A stretch of 46,149 nucleotides of DNA from Candidatus Omnitrophota bacterium (GTDB lineage Bacteria; Omnitrophota; Omnitrophia; Omnitrophales; Aquincolibacteriaceae), in contig JACPXL010000018.1 in assembly GCA_016196555.1 (NCBI GenBank), forward strand, positions 1-46,149, read 5' to 3'. The notes beneath the pieces were generated by a model. It saw only the letters and a program-made list of their open reading frames with translations, made no database searches and had not been told where the DNA came from. Of the stretch, positions 15,394-22,989 are shown piece after piece (the first letter of the stretch is position 1; every line of letters begins with the position of its first letter). Made by a program: the position numbers and the translations under genes.

Positions 15394-17793
15394 ATGAGAC
15401 TTTGCATTAATGGTGAAGACCGAACGATTGAGAGTGTTGAGAACCTTCAGGAGCTTTTGAAGAGCTTTCATATTAATCCCAATTCCGTGGTCATCGAACG
15501 CAATAAACATGTCGTGTCCCGCCAAGAGCTGGAGCAATGTCCGGTTCAGGAGGGAGATCGAATTGAAATTGTGCAATTTGTCGGCGGCGGCCGGGATGAA
15601 AGCCAAACCGAAGAAGTCCCTCAAAATCCGGCTCCGGTTCGAAAACCCAGAAAAACAAAAAGCCCAAAAAGCAGCAAAAGCAAAGAAGACGCTTCTTCTT
15701 TCAAAGGGCCTGCCAATCTCGTCATTGTAGAATCGCCCGCCAAAGCAAAAACCATCAATAAATTTTTGGGCGATAATTTTCAAGTCGAAGCCTCCATGGG
15801 CCATGTTCGTGATCTTCCCAAAAGTAAAATGGGCGTGGACGTTACTCAGGATTTTACGCCTTCCTATATTGTCAGCGGCAAGAACCGAAAAACCGTCACG
15901 CATTTAAAAAAGCAGTCCAAGGGAAAAAGAGAAATTTATCTGGCGCCTGATCCGGACCGCGAAGGCGAAGCCATCAGCTGGCATTTGGCGCATATTTTCA
16001 GAGAGGCCAACGGCGAAGACACGCAGATTCACCGCGTGGTGTTTAATGAAATCACCAAAGAGGCTGTGCAGGAAGCTTTCAAACATCCCCGCGAAATTGC
16101 CATGAATTTGGTCAATGCTCAGCAAGCCCGAAGAATTCTTGACCGCATTGTGGGTTATGAATTAAGTCCGCTTCTCTGGCGAAAAGTGGGACGGGGACTC
16201 AGTGCCGGCCGTGTGCAGTCAGTGGCCTTGCGTTTGATCGTTGACCGAGAGCGCGAAATCAAAAAGTTTGTTCCGGTGGAATATTGGTCGATTGAAGCAA
16301 AGCTCTCTTCCGATAAAAAAGGAAATGAAGGCAAAGTCTTTATCGCTAAACTCGAAAAAATCGGTAATGACAAAGCTGAAATTAAAAATCGTGAGGATGC
16401 CGAAAAAATCCGCCAGGAAATTTTAAATCTTCCGTTTAAAGTTCTGAAAGTCGATAAAAATGAGCGCCGCCGCAAACCCCAAGCCCCTTACACCACCAGC
16501 AAACTCCAGCAGGAAGCCTATAACCGTTTGGGATTTCCTGCCGCTAAAACCATGCGGCTTGCCCAAAAACTTTATGAAGGCGTGGAAATCGGGGACGAAG
16601 GCAGTACGGGTTTGATTACTTATATGAGAACGGACTCCGTGAACGTCGCCAAGTCGGCTCAGGACGATGTCATTCAATATATACGCCAGAAATTCGGCGC
16701 GGATTATTTGCCCAAAGAACCGCCGGTTTATCGCGCTAAAAAAGGAGCGCAAGAGGCCCATGAAGCGGTTCGTCCGACCTCCGCACGGCGAGAACCCAAG
16801 GACATCAAACAATTCCTGGAAGAAGATGAATTCAGATTGTATGAATTAATTTGGCAAAAATTCGTGGCTTCACAAATGTCACCGGCCGTGGACGAACATG
16901 TCAGCATCACCATCGGTGCCGGGCCCAAGTATTTTTTTAAAAGCACCGGCCGCATCAATCTTTTCGCCGGATTTTCCATTGTTTTCGGCGAAGCAAAAGC
17001 TCAGCGTGAGAAAAAAGAAGAAAAGCCGGAAGGGGAAGGCGAAGAACCTATCGCCGAACTTCCAGCGCTTACGGAAGGAGAAATTCTCAAGCTCCTTGAA
17101 CTAATGGGCTATCAGCATTTTACCAAACCTCCGGCCCGGTACAACGACGCGAGTTTGGTCAAAACGCTTGAAGAAGAAGGCATTGGACGGCCGAGTACTT
17201 ATGCGCCAACCATTTATACCCTTCTTGTGCGTGAATATGTTAATCGTAAAGGCGGCGCACTCATGCCCACTGAACTTGGCGAAACCGTGGTGGATTTACT
17301 GGTTAAACATTTTCCTAAAATTATGGAAGTGGCGTTTACCGCGGCGATGGAAGGAGAGCTCGACAGAATTGAAGAAGGCGAAATGGAATGGAAATCCGTT
17401 CTCAAAGATTTCTACGGGCCTTTTGAAATCGATCTGACCCAAGCTCGACAGGAAATGCAGAATATACGGCAAGAAGTTGTGGTGACGGAATATAAATGCG
17501 ACATTTGCGGTAAAAACATGGTCATCAAATGGGGCCGCTTTGGAAAATTTCTGGCCTGTCCCGGTTTTCCGGATTGTAAATATACGCGCTCGATTCCTTC
17601 GGGTTTTGTTTGTCCCGAACCCGGCTGCGGAGGAGAACTCGTCAAGCGCACGTCCAAGAAAAGACGTTCTTTCTATGGCTGCTCCAATTATCCCAAATGC
17701 AATCATATCAGCAACAAACTTCCAAATCAGGGGGAAGCCATCGGTGATGATGAACGTATTTCGGATACGGATCGCCAAACCTTAGGGCCGTAA
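15394..17793 (+). CDS. topA: ThiS-like sulfur-carrier domain fused to DNA topoisomerase I
   Basis: Residues 1-66 match a full ThiS/MoaD-type beta-grasp protein, with a body like Bacillus ThiS (VVIERNKHVVSR) and an end IEIVQFVGGG in which the Gly tail is at 64-66. A Pro/Lys/Ser-rich linker (67-104) follows. Then comes a complete bacterial type IA topoisomerase, which relaxes negative supercoils: the Toprim start LVIVESPAKAKT (109-120), DPDREGEAISWH, and the active-site Tyr410 in GLITYMRTDS. At the C-terminus are two zinc-ribbon modules, CDICGK...CPGFPDC and CPEPGCGG...CSNYPKC. Total length is 799 residues. No ATG, GTG or TTG occurs in frame between the Gly tail and Toprim. The only nearby in-frame alternative is GTG at 15571 (V60), with GGAGGG about 15 nt upstream. 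xerC follows with a 1-nt overlap. Confidence 0.93.
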   Translation: MRLCINGEDRTIESVENLQELLKSFHINPNSVVIERNKHVVSRQELEQCPVQEGDRIEIVQFVGGGRDESQTEEVPQNPAPVRKPRKTKSPKSSKSKEDASSFKGPANLVIVESPAKAKTINKFLGDNFQVEASMGHVRDLPKSKMGVDVTQDFTPSYIVSGKNRKTVTHLKKQSKGKREIYLAPDPDREGEAISWHLAHIFREANGEDTQIHRVVFNEITKEAVQEAFKHPREIAMNLVNAQQARRILDRIVGYELSPLLWRKVGRGLSAGRVQSVALRLIVDREREIKKFVPVEYWSIEAKLSSDKKGNEGKVFIAKLEKIGNDKAEIKNREDAEKIRQEILNLPFKVLKVDKNERRRKPQAPYTTSKLQQEAYNRLGFPAAKTMRLAQKLYEGVEIGDEGSTGLITYMRTDSVNVAKSAQDDVIQYIRQKFGADYLPKEPPVYRAKKGAQEAHEAVRPTSARREPKDIKQFLEEDEFRLYELIWQKFVASQMSPAVDEHVSITIGAGPKYFFKSTGRINLFAGFSIVFGEAKAQREKKEEKPEGEGEEPIAELPALTEGEILKLLELMGYQHFTKPPARYNDASLVKTLEEEGIGRPSTYAPTIYTLLVREYVNRKGGALMPTELGETVVDLLVKHFPKIMEVAFTAAMEGELDRIEEGEMEWKSVLKDFYGPFEIDLTQARQEMQNIRQEVVVTEYKCDICGKNMVIKWGRFGKFLACPGFPDCKYTRSIPSGFVCPEPGCGGELVKRTSKKRRSFYGCSNYPKCNHISNKLPNQGEAIGDDERISDTDRQTLGP

Positions 17794-18671
17794 TGGAAAA
17801 ATCGGTCTCCCATTTTCTCAATTCTCTTCGAACCGAAAAAAACGCCTCCCCTCACACCGTTAAAAATTACGGGATTGATCTAAGGGAGTTTTCCGAGTTC
17901 TTAAAAGAAAAACTTCCCGAAGAAATTACTTATCTCGATATCCGGTCGTTTCTGGCAGTTTTGAAGTCCTGCAATTATTCCAAAAGTTCCATCGCCCGGA
18001 AACTCGCATGCCTTCGCTCTTTTTTTAAATATCTCGCGCGCGAAAATCGTTTGAAAATTAATCCTGCAGCGGGCATTGCCACGCCCAAGCGGGAAAAAAG
18101 ACTGCCGCTTTTTCTTGCTTCCGAGGAAGTCACGAGCCTTTTGGAAGCTCCGTCCAAAAATGCCTGGGACGAAAAAAGAGACAAAGCCATATTGGAAATG
18201 CTTTACAGTTCCGGGTTACGCGTCAGTGAGCTTGTGGGATTAAATCATGAGGATGTCGATCTCGTGAGCGGACTTGTGCGCGTGCGAGGAAAAGGGAAAA
18301 AAGAAAGAATTGTTCCGATCGGTTCGCTGGCGCTCAAAGCCATACGCGGTTATTTGGAACATCGTCCGCCCCGGGACGGCAATGAAAATCTCAAACGTCC
18401 GCTTTATCTGAACCGCTATGGGGGAAGGCTCACGGATCGAAGCATCCGGCGTCTCATTCTGAAATACGTACGGCGCATTGCGTTAAAAAAAGAAGTTTCC
18501 CCGCATATGCTCCGTCATTCTTTCGCGACCCATATGCTCGATCGCGGCGCGGATCTGCGAAGTGTTCAGGAACTTTTAGGGCATGAAAATTTATCGACCA
18601 CGCAAATTTACACGCACGTGACCACTAAACGATTAAAGGAGGCTTATGAGTCGGCGCACCCGCGGGCATAA
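17793..18671 (+). CDS. xerC: Tyrosine recombinase XerC
   Basis: This site-specific recombinase resolves chromosome dimers at dif together with a partner. The 292-residue protein has the N-terminal SAM-like core-binding domain (about 1-85, SPHTVKNYGIDLREF) and the C-terminal catalytic domain. All active-site residues are present: R143 in SSGLRVSEL, the Lys in RGKGKKERIVPI, H238 and R241 in HMLRHSFATH, H264 in LLGHENL and the nucleophile Y273 in TQIYTHV. XerC versus XerD cannot be told from sequence alone; the topA neighbourhood favours XerC. In Bacillus the order is dprA-topA-trmFO-xerC, and trmFO is absent here. The 3' end overlaps waaA by 26 nt. Confidence 0.92.
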   Translation: MEKSVSHFLNSLRTEKNASPHTVKNYGIDLREFSEFLKEKLPEEITYLDIRSFLAVLKSCNYSKSSIARKLACLRSFFKYLARENRLKINPAAGIATPKREKRLPLFLASEEVTSLLEAPSKNAWDEKRDKAILEMLYSSGLRVSELVGLNHEDVDLVSGLVRVRGKGKKERIVPIGSLALKAIRGYLEHRPPRDGNENLKRPLYLNRYGGRLTDRSIRRLILKYVRRIALKKEVSPHMLRHSFATHMLDRGADLRSVQELLGHENLSTTQIYTHVTTKRLKEAYESAHPRA

Positions 18672-20043
18672 AAGCCCGAAGCCCAATTTTCTTTCTCCCT
18701 ATTTTTATAATACGGCCTTTCTTCTGTTCGGCCTTTTTTATCTGCCGATTTTTCTGCTTAAAATCAAGCAGTCCGCTAACCCTAAGCGTTTGATCAAGCA
18801 AAGGCTCGGAATTTTTTCCTGGAACCGCCGGCAGAAATTTTTGACTAAGCGCGTGATTTGGATTCATGCGGTCAGCGTTGGCGAAGTCATGGCGGCCAGA
18901 AAATTCATTCAGGGATTTCTGAAGGCGCTGCCTCATTATCATATTGTGCTGACCACGGTGACTCCAACCGGTCAAAAAGTGGCCAGGGAATTGAAATGTG
19001 AACGGGTTTCTGTCCGTTATTTTCCTTTTGATTTGACCTGGTCGGTGCATCAATTTTTCGAGGCCCTCCGCCCGGAATGCATTCTTTTAATGGAAACAGA
19101 ACTCTGGCCCAATCTTTTATCAGAGGCCGCGTGGCGGGGGATTCCAGTGGGGATTTTGAATGGCCGTCTTTCAATCAAATCCGAAAAACGGTACCGGCGT
19201 TTTCTTCCGCTGACGGGCCCGCTTTTTCAGCGGCTTACTTTTGTTCTCGCCCAGACAGAAGAGGACGCCAAACGTTTTGAGTCTTTAGGGCTTTCGCCCA
19301 ATCGGATTCGGGTCCTGGGGAATATGAAATTTGATAATCTTCCTGCTTCGGATGACCGTGCCCCGGCCATTTTGCGCAAGGAATGGGGATTTCAACCGGA
19401 AGACAAAATTCTTATTGCCGGAAGCACGCATCCGGGAGAAGAAAAAATTTTAATGAAAACTTTCATGGACCTGAAGGCCGAGTTCCCCACTTTAAAAATG
19501 ATTGTGGCCCCGCGTCATATTGAAAGAAGCGAATCCATCCTGGTTTTATTGACCGGCAATTCTTTACGGGCAGTGCTAGCTTATGAAGAACATTTGAGAA
19601 AGAATTTCGATATTCTCATTTTGAACCGAATTGGAGTTTTAAAAAATCTTTATCAACTCGCGGATATTGTTTTCATGGGAGGAAGTCTGGTCAAACACGG
19701 CGGTCAAAATCCGATTGAACCGGCCTGTTTCAAAAAACCGATGATTCACGGGCCTCACATTTTCAATTTTGGAAGTATGTACCGGTCTCTGGATCAAGAA
19801 CACGGTGCTATTTCGGTGACCGATGCTGATCACCTCACTTCCACTGTGAAAAATTTGCTTAAAAATGCGTACGAATGCCAAACCCTGGGAAAGAACGCTT
19901 TTTCTGTGATCGAACGGCTGCAAGGTGCAACCGAAAGGCATTTGGACTGGGTTCGGGAATTTTTGTCGCCTCAATCTTTAGAAAGGGAAAAAAATGATTC
20001 GTCAAGCAACCAATTATCTGAAGTTTCTAGCCGAAGGACGTGA
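18646..20043 (+). CDS. waaA: Kdo transferase (lipid IVA)
   Basis: This GT30 enzyme adds Kdo from CMP-Kdo to the lipid A precursor on the cytoplasmic face. The 465-residue protein is slightly longer than the roughly 425 of E. coli WaaA. It has a basic N-terminal extension, a membrane-anchoring hydrophobic segment at about 22-40, and the acceptor-side motif WIHAVSVGEVMAA with the essential Glu80. ILLMETELWPN and GILNGRLS follow, then the CMP-Kdo binding part near GGSLVKHGGQNPIEPA. A perfect AAGGAGG is 5 nt upstream of the ATG although the gene starts inside xerC. The 3' end overlaps lpxK by 50 nt. How many Kdo residues it adds cannot be read from sequence. Confidence 0.95.
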   Translation: MSRRTRGHKSPKPNFLSPYFYNTAFLLFGLFYLPIFLLKIKQSANPKRLIKQRLGIFSWNRRQKFLTKRVIWIHAVSVGEVMAARKFIQGFLKALPHYHIVLTTVTPTGQKVARELKCERVSVRYFPFDLTWSVHQFFEALRPECILLMETELWPNLLSEAAWRGIPVGILNGRLSIKSEKRYRRFLPLTGPLFQRLTFVLAQTEEDAKRFESLGLSPNRIRVLGNMKFDNLPASDDRAPAILRKEWGFQPEDKILIAGSTHPGEEKILMKTFMDLKAEFPTLKMIVAPRHIERSESILVLLTGNSLRAVLAYEEHLRKNFDILILNRIGVLKNLYQLADIVFMGGSLVKHGGQNPIEPACFKKPMIHGPHIFNFGSMYRSLDQEHGAISVTDADHLTSTVKNLLKNAYECQTLGKNAFSVIERLQGATERHLDWVREFLSPQSLEREKNDSSSNQLSEVSSRRT

Positions 20044-21043
20044 AGACGGGGTTTTATCCAAGGCTCTCTCTCCTTTACTTGCTGCTGCAGAAGGAATTTA
20101 TGGAAGTGTTGTTGGAACGACGCGTTCTCTCTACGAAAAAAAGGCCCTTCGCCGGACGCGCCTGCCTTTTCCCGTTATCAGTGTAGGCAATATCACCTGG
20201 GGTGGTACGGGAAAAACGCCGCTGGTTGAATACCTTGCCCGCAGGGCCACTTCGCACAATAAAAATGTTTTGATTCTCACCCGCGGTTACGGCAAAGACG
20301 AAGCCGAGCAGCTCAAGCACAATCTTCCCAAAGTCATTATGGGAGTAGGTCCTGATCGTGCGGCCATCGCCCAGCAGCTTGCCAAGAAACATCCCATCGA
20401 TCTTGCGATTCTTGATGATGGACTTCAGCATTGGCCGCTTGAACGTGATCTGGAAATTATCACCCTCAATGCGCTGAATCCTTTTGGAAACAGAAAGCTG
20501 ATTCCTCGGGGAATTTTGCGCGAGCCTTTGAAAACTCTTCAAAAGGCAGCGGTGATTGTTATTACGCATGCCAATCTGATCAGCCCGAGCGAGCTCATCA
20601 AATTGCGTGAGGAAATTCAAAAACATGCTCCAAAGGCCCAAATCGTGGAATCCTGCCTTGAGCCTCTCTTTTTTTATCGCGCACACAAACGTGCCCGGCT
20701 TTCCGTAGACAGGCTTCAGAAACAAAAGGTCACGACCTTTTCGGGCGTAGGGACACCGCGTTCTTTTCAACTTCTTTTGAGCCATTTTCAAATCCGGCCG
20801 GTCCGGAATTTCGAATTCCCGGATCATCATCATTATTCTGAGCAAGAATTAATCGAGATCAAAAAAGTGAGTGAGTCGGCTTCCACCGAAGAAATCATCA
20901 CCACCGAAAAGGATTTTTACCGCGCTCCGGATGTGATCACAAAGATTTTGAATCCTCTTGTTCTTGCTGTCCGTCTCCGGATTTTAAAAGGAGAAGAAGT
21001 TTTGGCTTATCAAATTTTTCGTTCTCTTGGAGTGACTCAGTGA
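19994..21043 (+). CDS. lpxK: Tetraacyldisaccharide 4'-kinase
   Basis: LpxK phosphorylates the lipid A disaccharide at the 4' position, the last step to lipid IVA, at the inner membrane. The 349-residue protein has an N-terminal amphipathic/membrane helix region, then VISVGNITWGGTGKTP with Walker A GGTGKT at 70-75, the RGYG motif, AILDDGLQH (the Asp/His pair in the active site) and PRGILREP. I chose ATG at 19994 for its GAAAGGGA site. It starts within waaA, and its TGA overlaps the next gene's GTG (GTGA). The order waaA-lpxK-acyltransferase is a lipid A finishing cassette. Confidence 0.94.
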   Translation: MIRQATNYLKFLAEGREDGVLSKALSPLLAAAEGIYGSVVGTTRSLYEKKALRRTRLPFPVISVGNITWGGTGKTPLVEYLARRATSHNKNVLILTRGYGKDEAEQLKHNLPKVIMGVGPDRAAIAQQLAKKHPIDLAILDDGLQHWPLERDLEIITLNALNPFGNRKLIPRGILREPLKTLQKAAVIVITHANLISPSELIKLREEIQKHAPKAQIVESCLEPLFFYRAHKRARLSVDRLQKQKVTTFSGVGTPRSFQLLLSHFQIRPVRNFEFPDHHHYSEQELIEIKKVSESASTEEIITTEKDFYRAPDVITKILNPLVLAVRLRILKGEEVLAYQIFRSLGVTQ

Positions 21044-22989
21044 CCGAAAAGATTCTCGATTTTTTTGCTTACTATCTTGCGCTCGTGCTTTCGGACGGCC
21101 TAAGCCGGATGCCGGAAAAGCAGACTTCGGCCCTCGGCCGTTTTCTCGGCGGATGTATTTTTTATTTTTCCAAGCGCCGGCATGTTGCTTACGCTGATAT
21201 GAAAGCCGCTTTCGGCGGACGCTTTACGGCGCGCGAGCGCTGGCGCTTGATTCGCACGCATTACGAGAATCTGGGCCAAATGGGCTGTGAGTTTTTGCGG
21301 CTTCCGAAAATGAAACTTGAAGATCTGAAAGCTAAAGTCGCCATTCCTCAGGCGGATTTATTTTCTCAGCTGCTCTCCGGAGAACAGGGCGTTGTCTTTT
21401 TGACCGCTCATTTCGGGAATTGGGAACTTTTACAGAAAACGCCTTCTTTTTACGGCAAATCCATTCAGGTGCTGGCCAGGAATCAAAAATTTCCCCGGCT
21501 GAACCGGCTTCTCAATGAATTTCGCAATGATCAGGCCTCCATTGCCGTCAGCCGCGGTATGGGAATGCGGCAATTGCTGCGCGCGCTCCGGCGGCGGGAA
21601 GTGATTGGGCTTTTGGGGGATCAAGATGCCGGCAAAAACGAAGGCGTGATACTGCCTTTTTTCGGGCGTAAAACCACAGTCCCCACCGGGGCTTTTGAAT
21701 GGGCGGCACGTACCGGAGCCAAGCTCGTTCCTACTTTTTTGGTCCGTTCTCCGGATCAAATTCATCATGAGTTTTCTTTGGAAGACGCTATTGACTGCCC
21801 AAAAAATGAAGATGGGAATTATGAAATTCAGGCAAAAAAATATTTGAAAATTCTCGAGCGCTACATCAGCCGGTTTCCGAGCGAATGGCTTTGGGGCACC
21901 AAACGCTGGAAATACAGTTGGACCAAGCGTATCGTCATTCTCTCAGACGGAAAGCCGGGCCACGTTAAACAAGCCGAAGCCGTGGCAGCGAAGTTTCAAG
22001 AGTTGAAAACACAATATGGCCGTCCGGGAATGGAATATCCCACACAAACCATTCAAATTAAATTCCGTTCTGTTTGGCATAAACGGTTTTTCTACGGATT
22101 TGCTTTCCTTTTAATGCCTTGGATTCAGGGAAGAATTGAATGGCTGCGCATCTTTTTTGCCGATGAAACATGGAAGGCGATTGAAAATGTGAGCGCTGAT
22201 TTTTTTATTTCGGCGGGCTCTTCGCTCGTGCCGCTTAATCTTTGCCTTGCGCGGGAATCCCGCAGCAAAAGTATTGTCTTAATGAAGCCCGCCTTTCCTT
22301 TTAATTTGTTCCGCTATGATTTGGCAGTGATTGGCCTTCATGATACGGGGATTATTCCGCAGGAAGCCTTTCGCGCATTACTTACCCCAAGTACGATGGA
22401 AGATGAGGATTTGGAAAATGCCGGCCGTATTCTCCGAAAAGAATTGCGCGATCCGGAGCACGCGAAAGTCGCCGTCTTTTTAGGAGGGCCGACGCGCCGG
22501 TTTCAAATGGAACTTGGCGATATCGAAAAATTAATCTCCATTTTGGAAAAATCATCGGCTGGGGAAGGCAATTATATGCTCACGACTTCCCGGCGCACTC
22601 CGGAAGCCGCAGAAAAATTCCTGAAAGAAAAATTGCGCAGCCAAAACGCCTGCCAGCTTCTTGTGATTGCCCGCTCCGACAATCGTCCTTACATAGTCCA
22701 GGGAATGATGGCCATCGCGGACATTCTGGTCGTTTCTGAAGACAGTATTTCCATGATTTCCGAAGCGGTGCAGTCCGGCAAAAAAGTGATTGTCCTGGAA
22801 TTTGGAAATAATGAATTGCCCAAAAAACACCGCCGTTTCAAAACCCTGCTGGCACGCGAATCGGCCATTGTGATTTCAAGTATCGAGGAATTACCGGCAA
22901 AAATCCGCTGGGCCAAAAATCAGCCGGCAGGACATCTTAAAGAAAATGAGGATGACGCGCTCATGGCACGGCTTGAAAGAATATTATGA
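21040..22989 (+). CDS. Lipid A acyltransferase fused to an ELM1-like domain
   Basis: The 649-residue protein has two parts. Residues about 1-295 are a LpxL/HtrB-type late acyltransferase, which moves an acyl chain from acyl-ACP to lipid A. The catalytic HX4E motif is in TAHFGNWELL, with GLLGDQDAGKNEG, LPFFGRKTTVPTG and a final FPSEWLWGTKRWK. Residues about 298-649 match the ELM1-like family (also called DUF1022), starting KRIVILSDGKPGH and containing FLGGPTRRFQME, TTSRRTPEAAEKF and VVSEDSISMISEA. That family resembles GT-B glycosyltransferases; its bacterial role is not settled, and a sugar transferase activity is a reasonable guess. The start is GTG in a GTGA overlap with lpxK, and the end overlaps the next ATG. 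I know these domains mainly as separate proteins. Confidence 0.88.
   Translation: MTEKILDFFAYYLALVLSDGLSRMPEKQTSALGRFLGGCIFYFSKRRHVAYADMKAAFGGRFTARERWRLIRTHYENLGQMGCEFLRLPKMKLEDLKAKVAIPQADLFSQLLSGEQGVVFLTAHFGNWELLQKTPSFYGKSIQVLARNQKFPRLNRLLNEFRNDQASIAVSRGMGMRQLLRALRRREVIGLLGDQDAGKNEGVILPFFGRKTTVPTGAFEWAARTGAKLVPTFLVRSPDQIHHEFSLEDAIDCPKNEDGNYEIQAKKYLKILERYISRFPSEWLWGTKRWKYSWTKRIVILSDGKPGHVKQAEAVAAKFQELKTQYGRPGMEYPTQTIQIKFRSVWHKRFFYGFAFLLMPWIQGRIEWLRIFFADETWKAIENVSADFFISAGSSLVPLNLCLARESRSKSIVLMKPAFPFNLFRYDLAVIGLHDTGIIPQEAFRALLTPSTMEDEDLENAGRILRKELRDPEHAKVAVFLGGPTRRFQMELGDIEKLISILEKSSAGEGNYMLTTSRRTPEAAEKFLKEKLRSQNACQLLVIARSDNRPYIVQGMMAIADILVVSEDSISMISEAVQSGKKVIVLEFGNNELPKKHRRFKTLLARESAIVISSIEELPAKIRWAKNQPAGHLKENEDDALMARLERIL

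Noticed and set aside
15509-15730. Alternative-frame ORF beginning MKAKPKKSL, at first sight a separate topA start
   Set aside because: It begins with a plausible basic N-terminus, but its frame hits a stop at 15728-15730 within the Toprim start. The real Toprim residues are in the frame of the ThiS domain, so two frameshifts would be needed.
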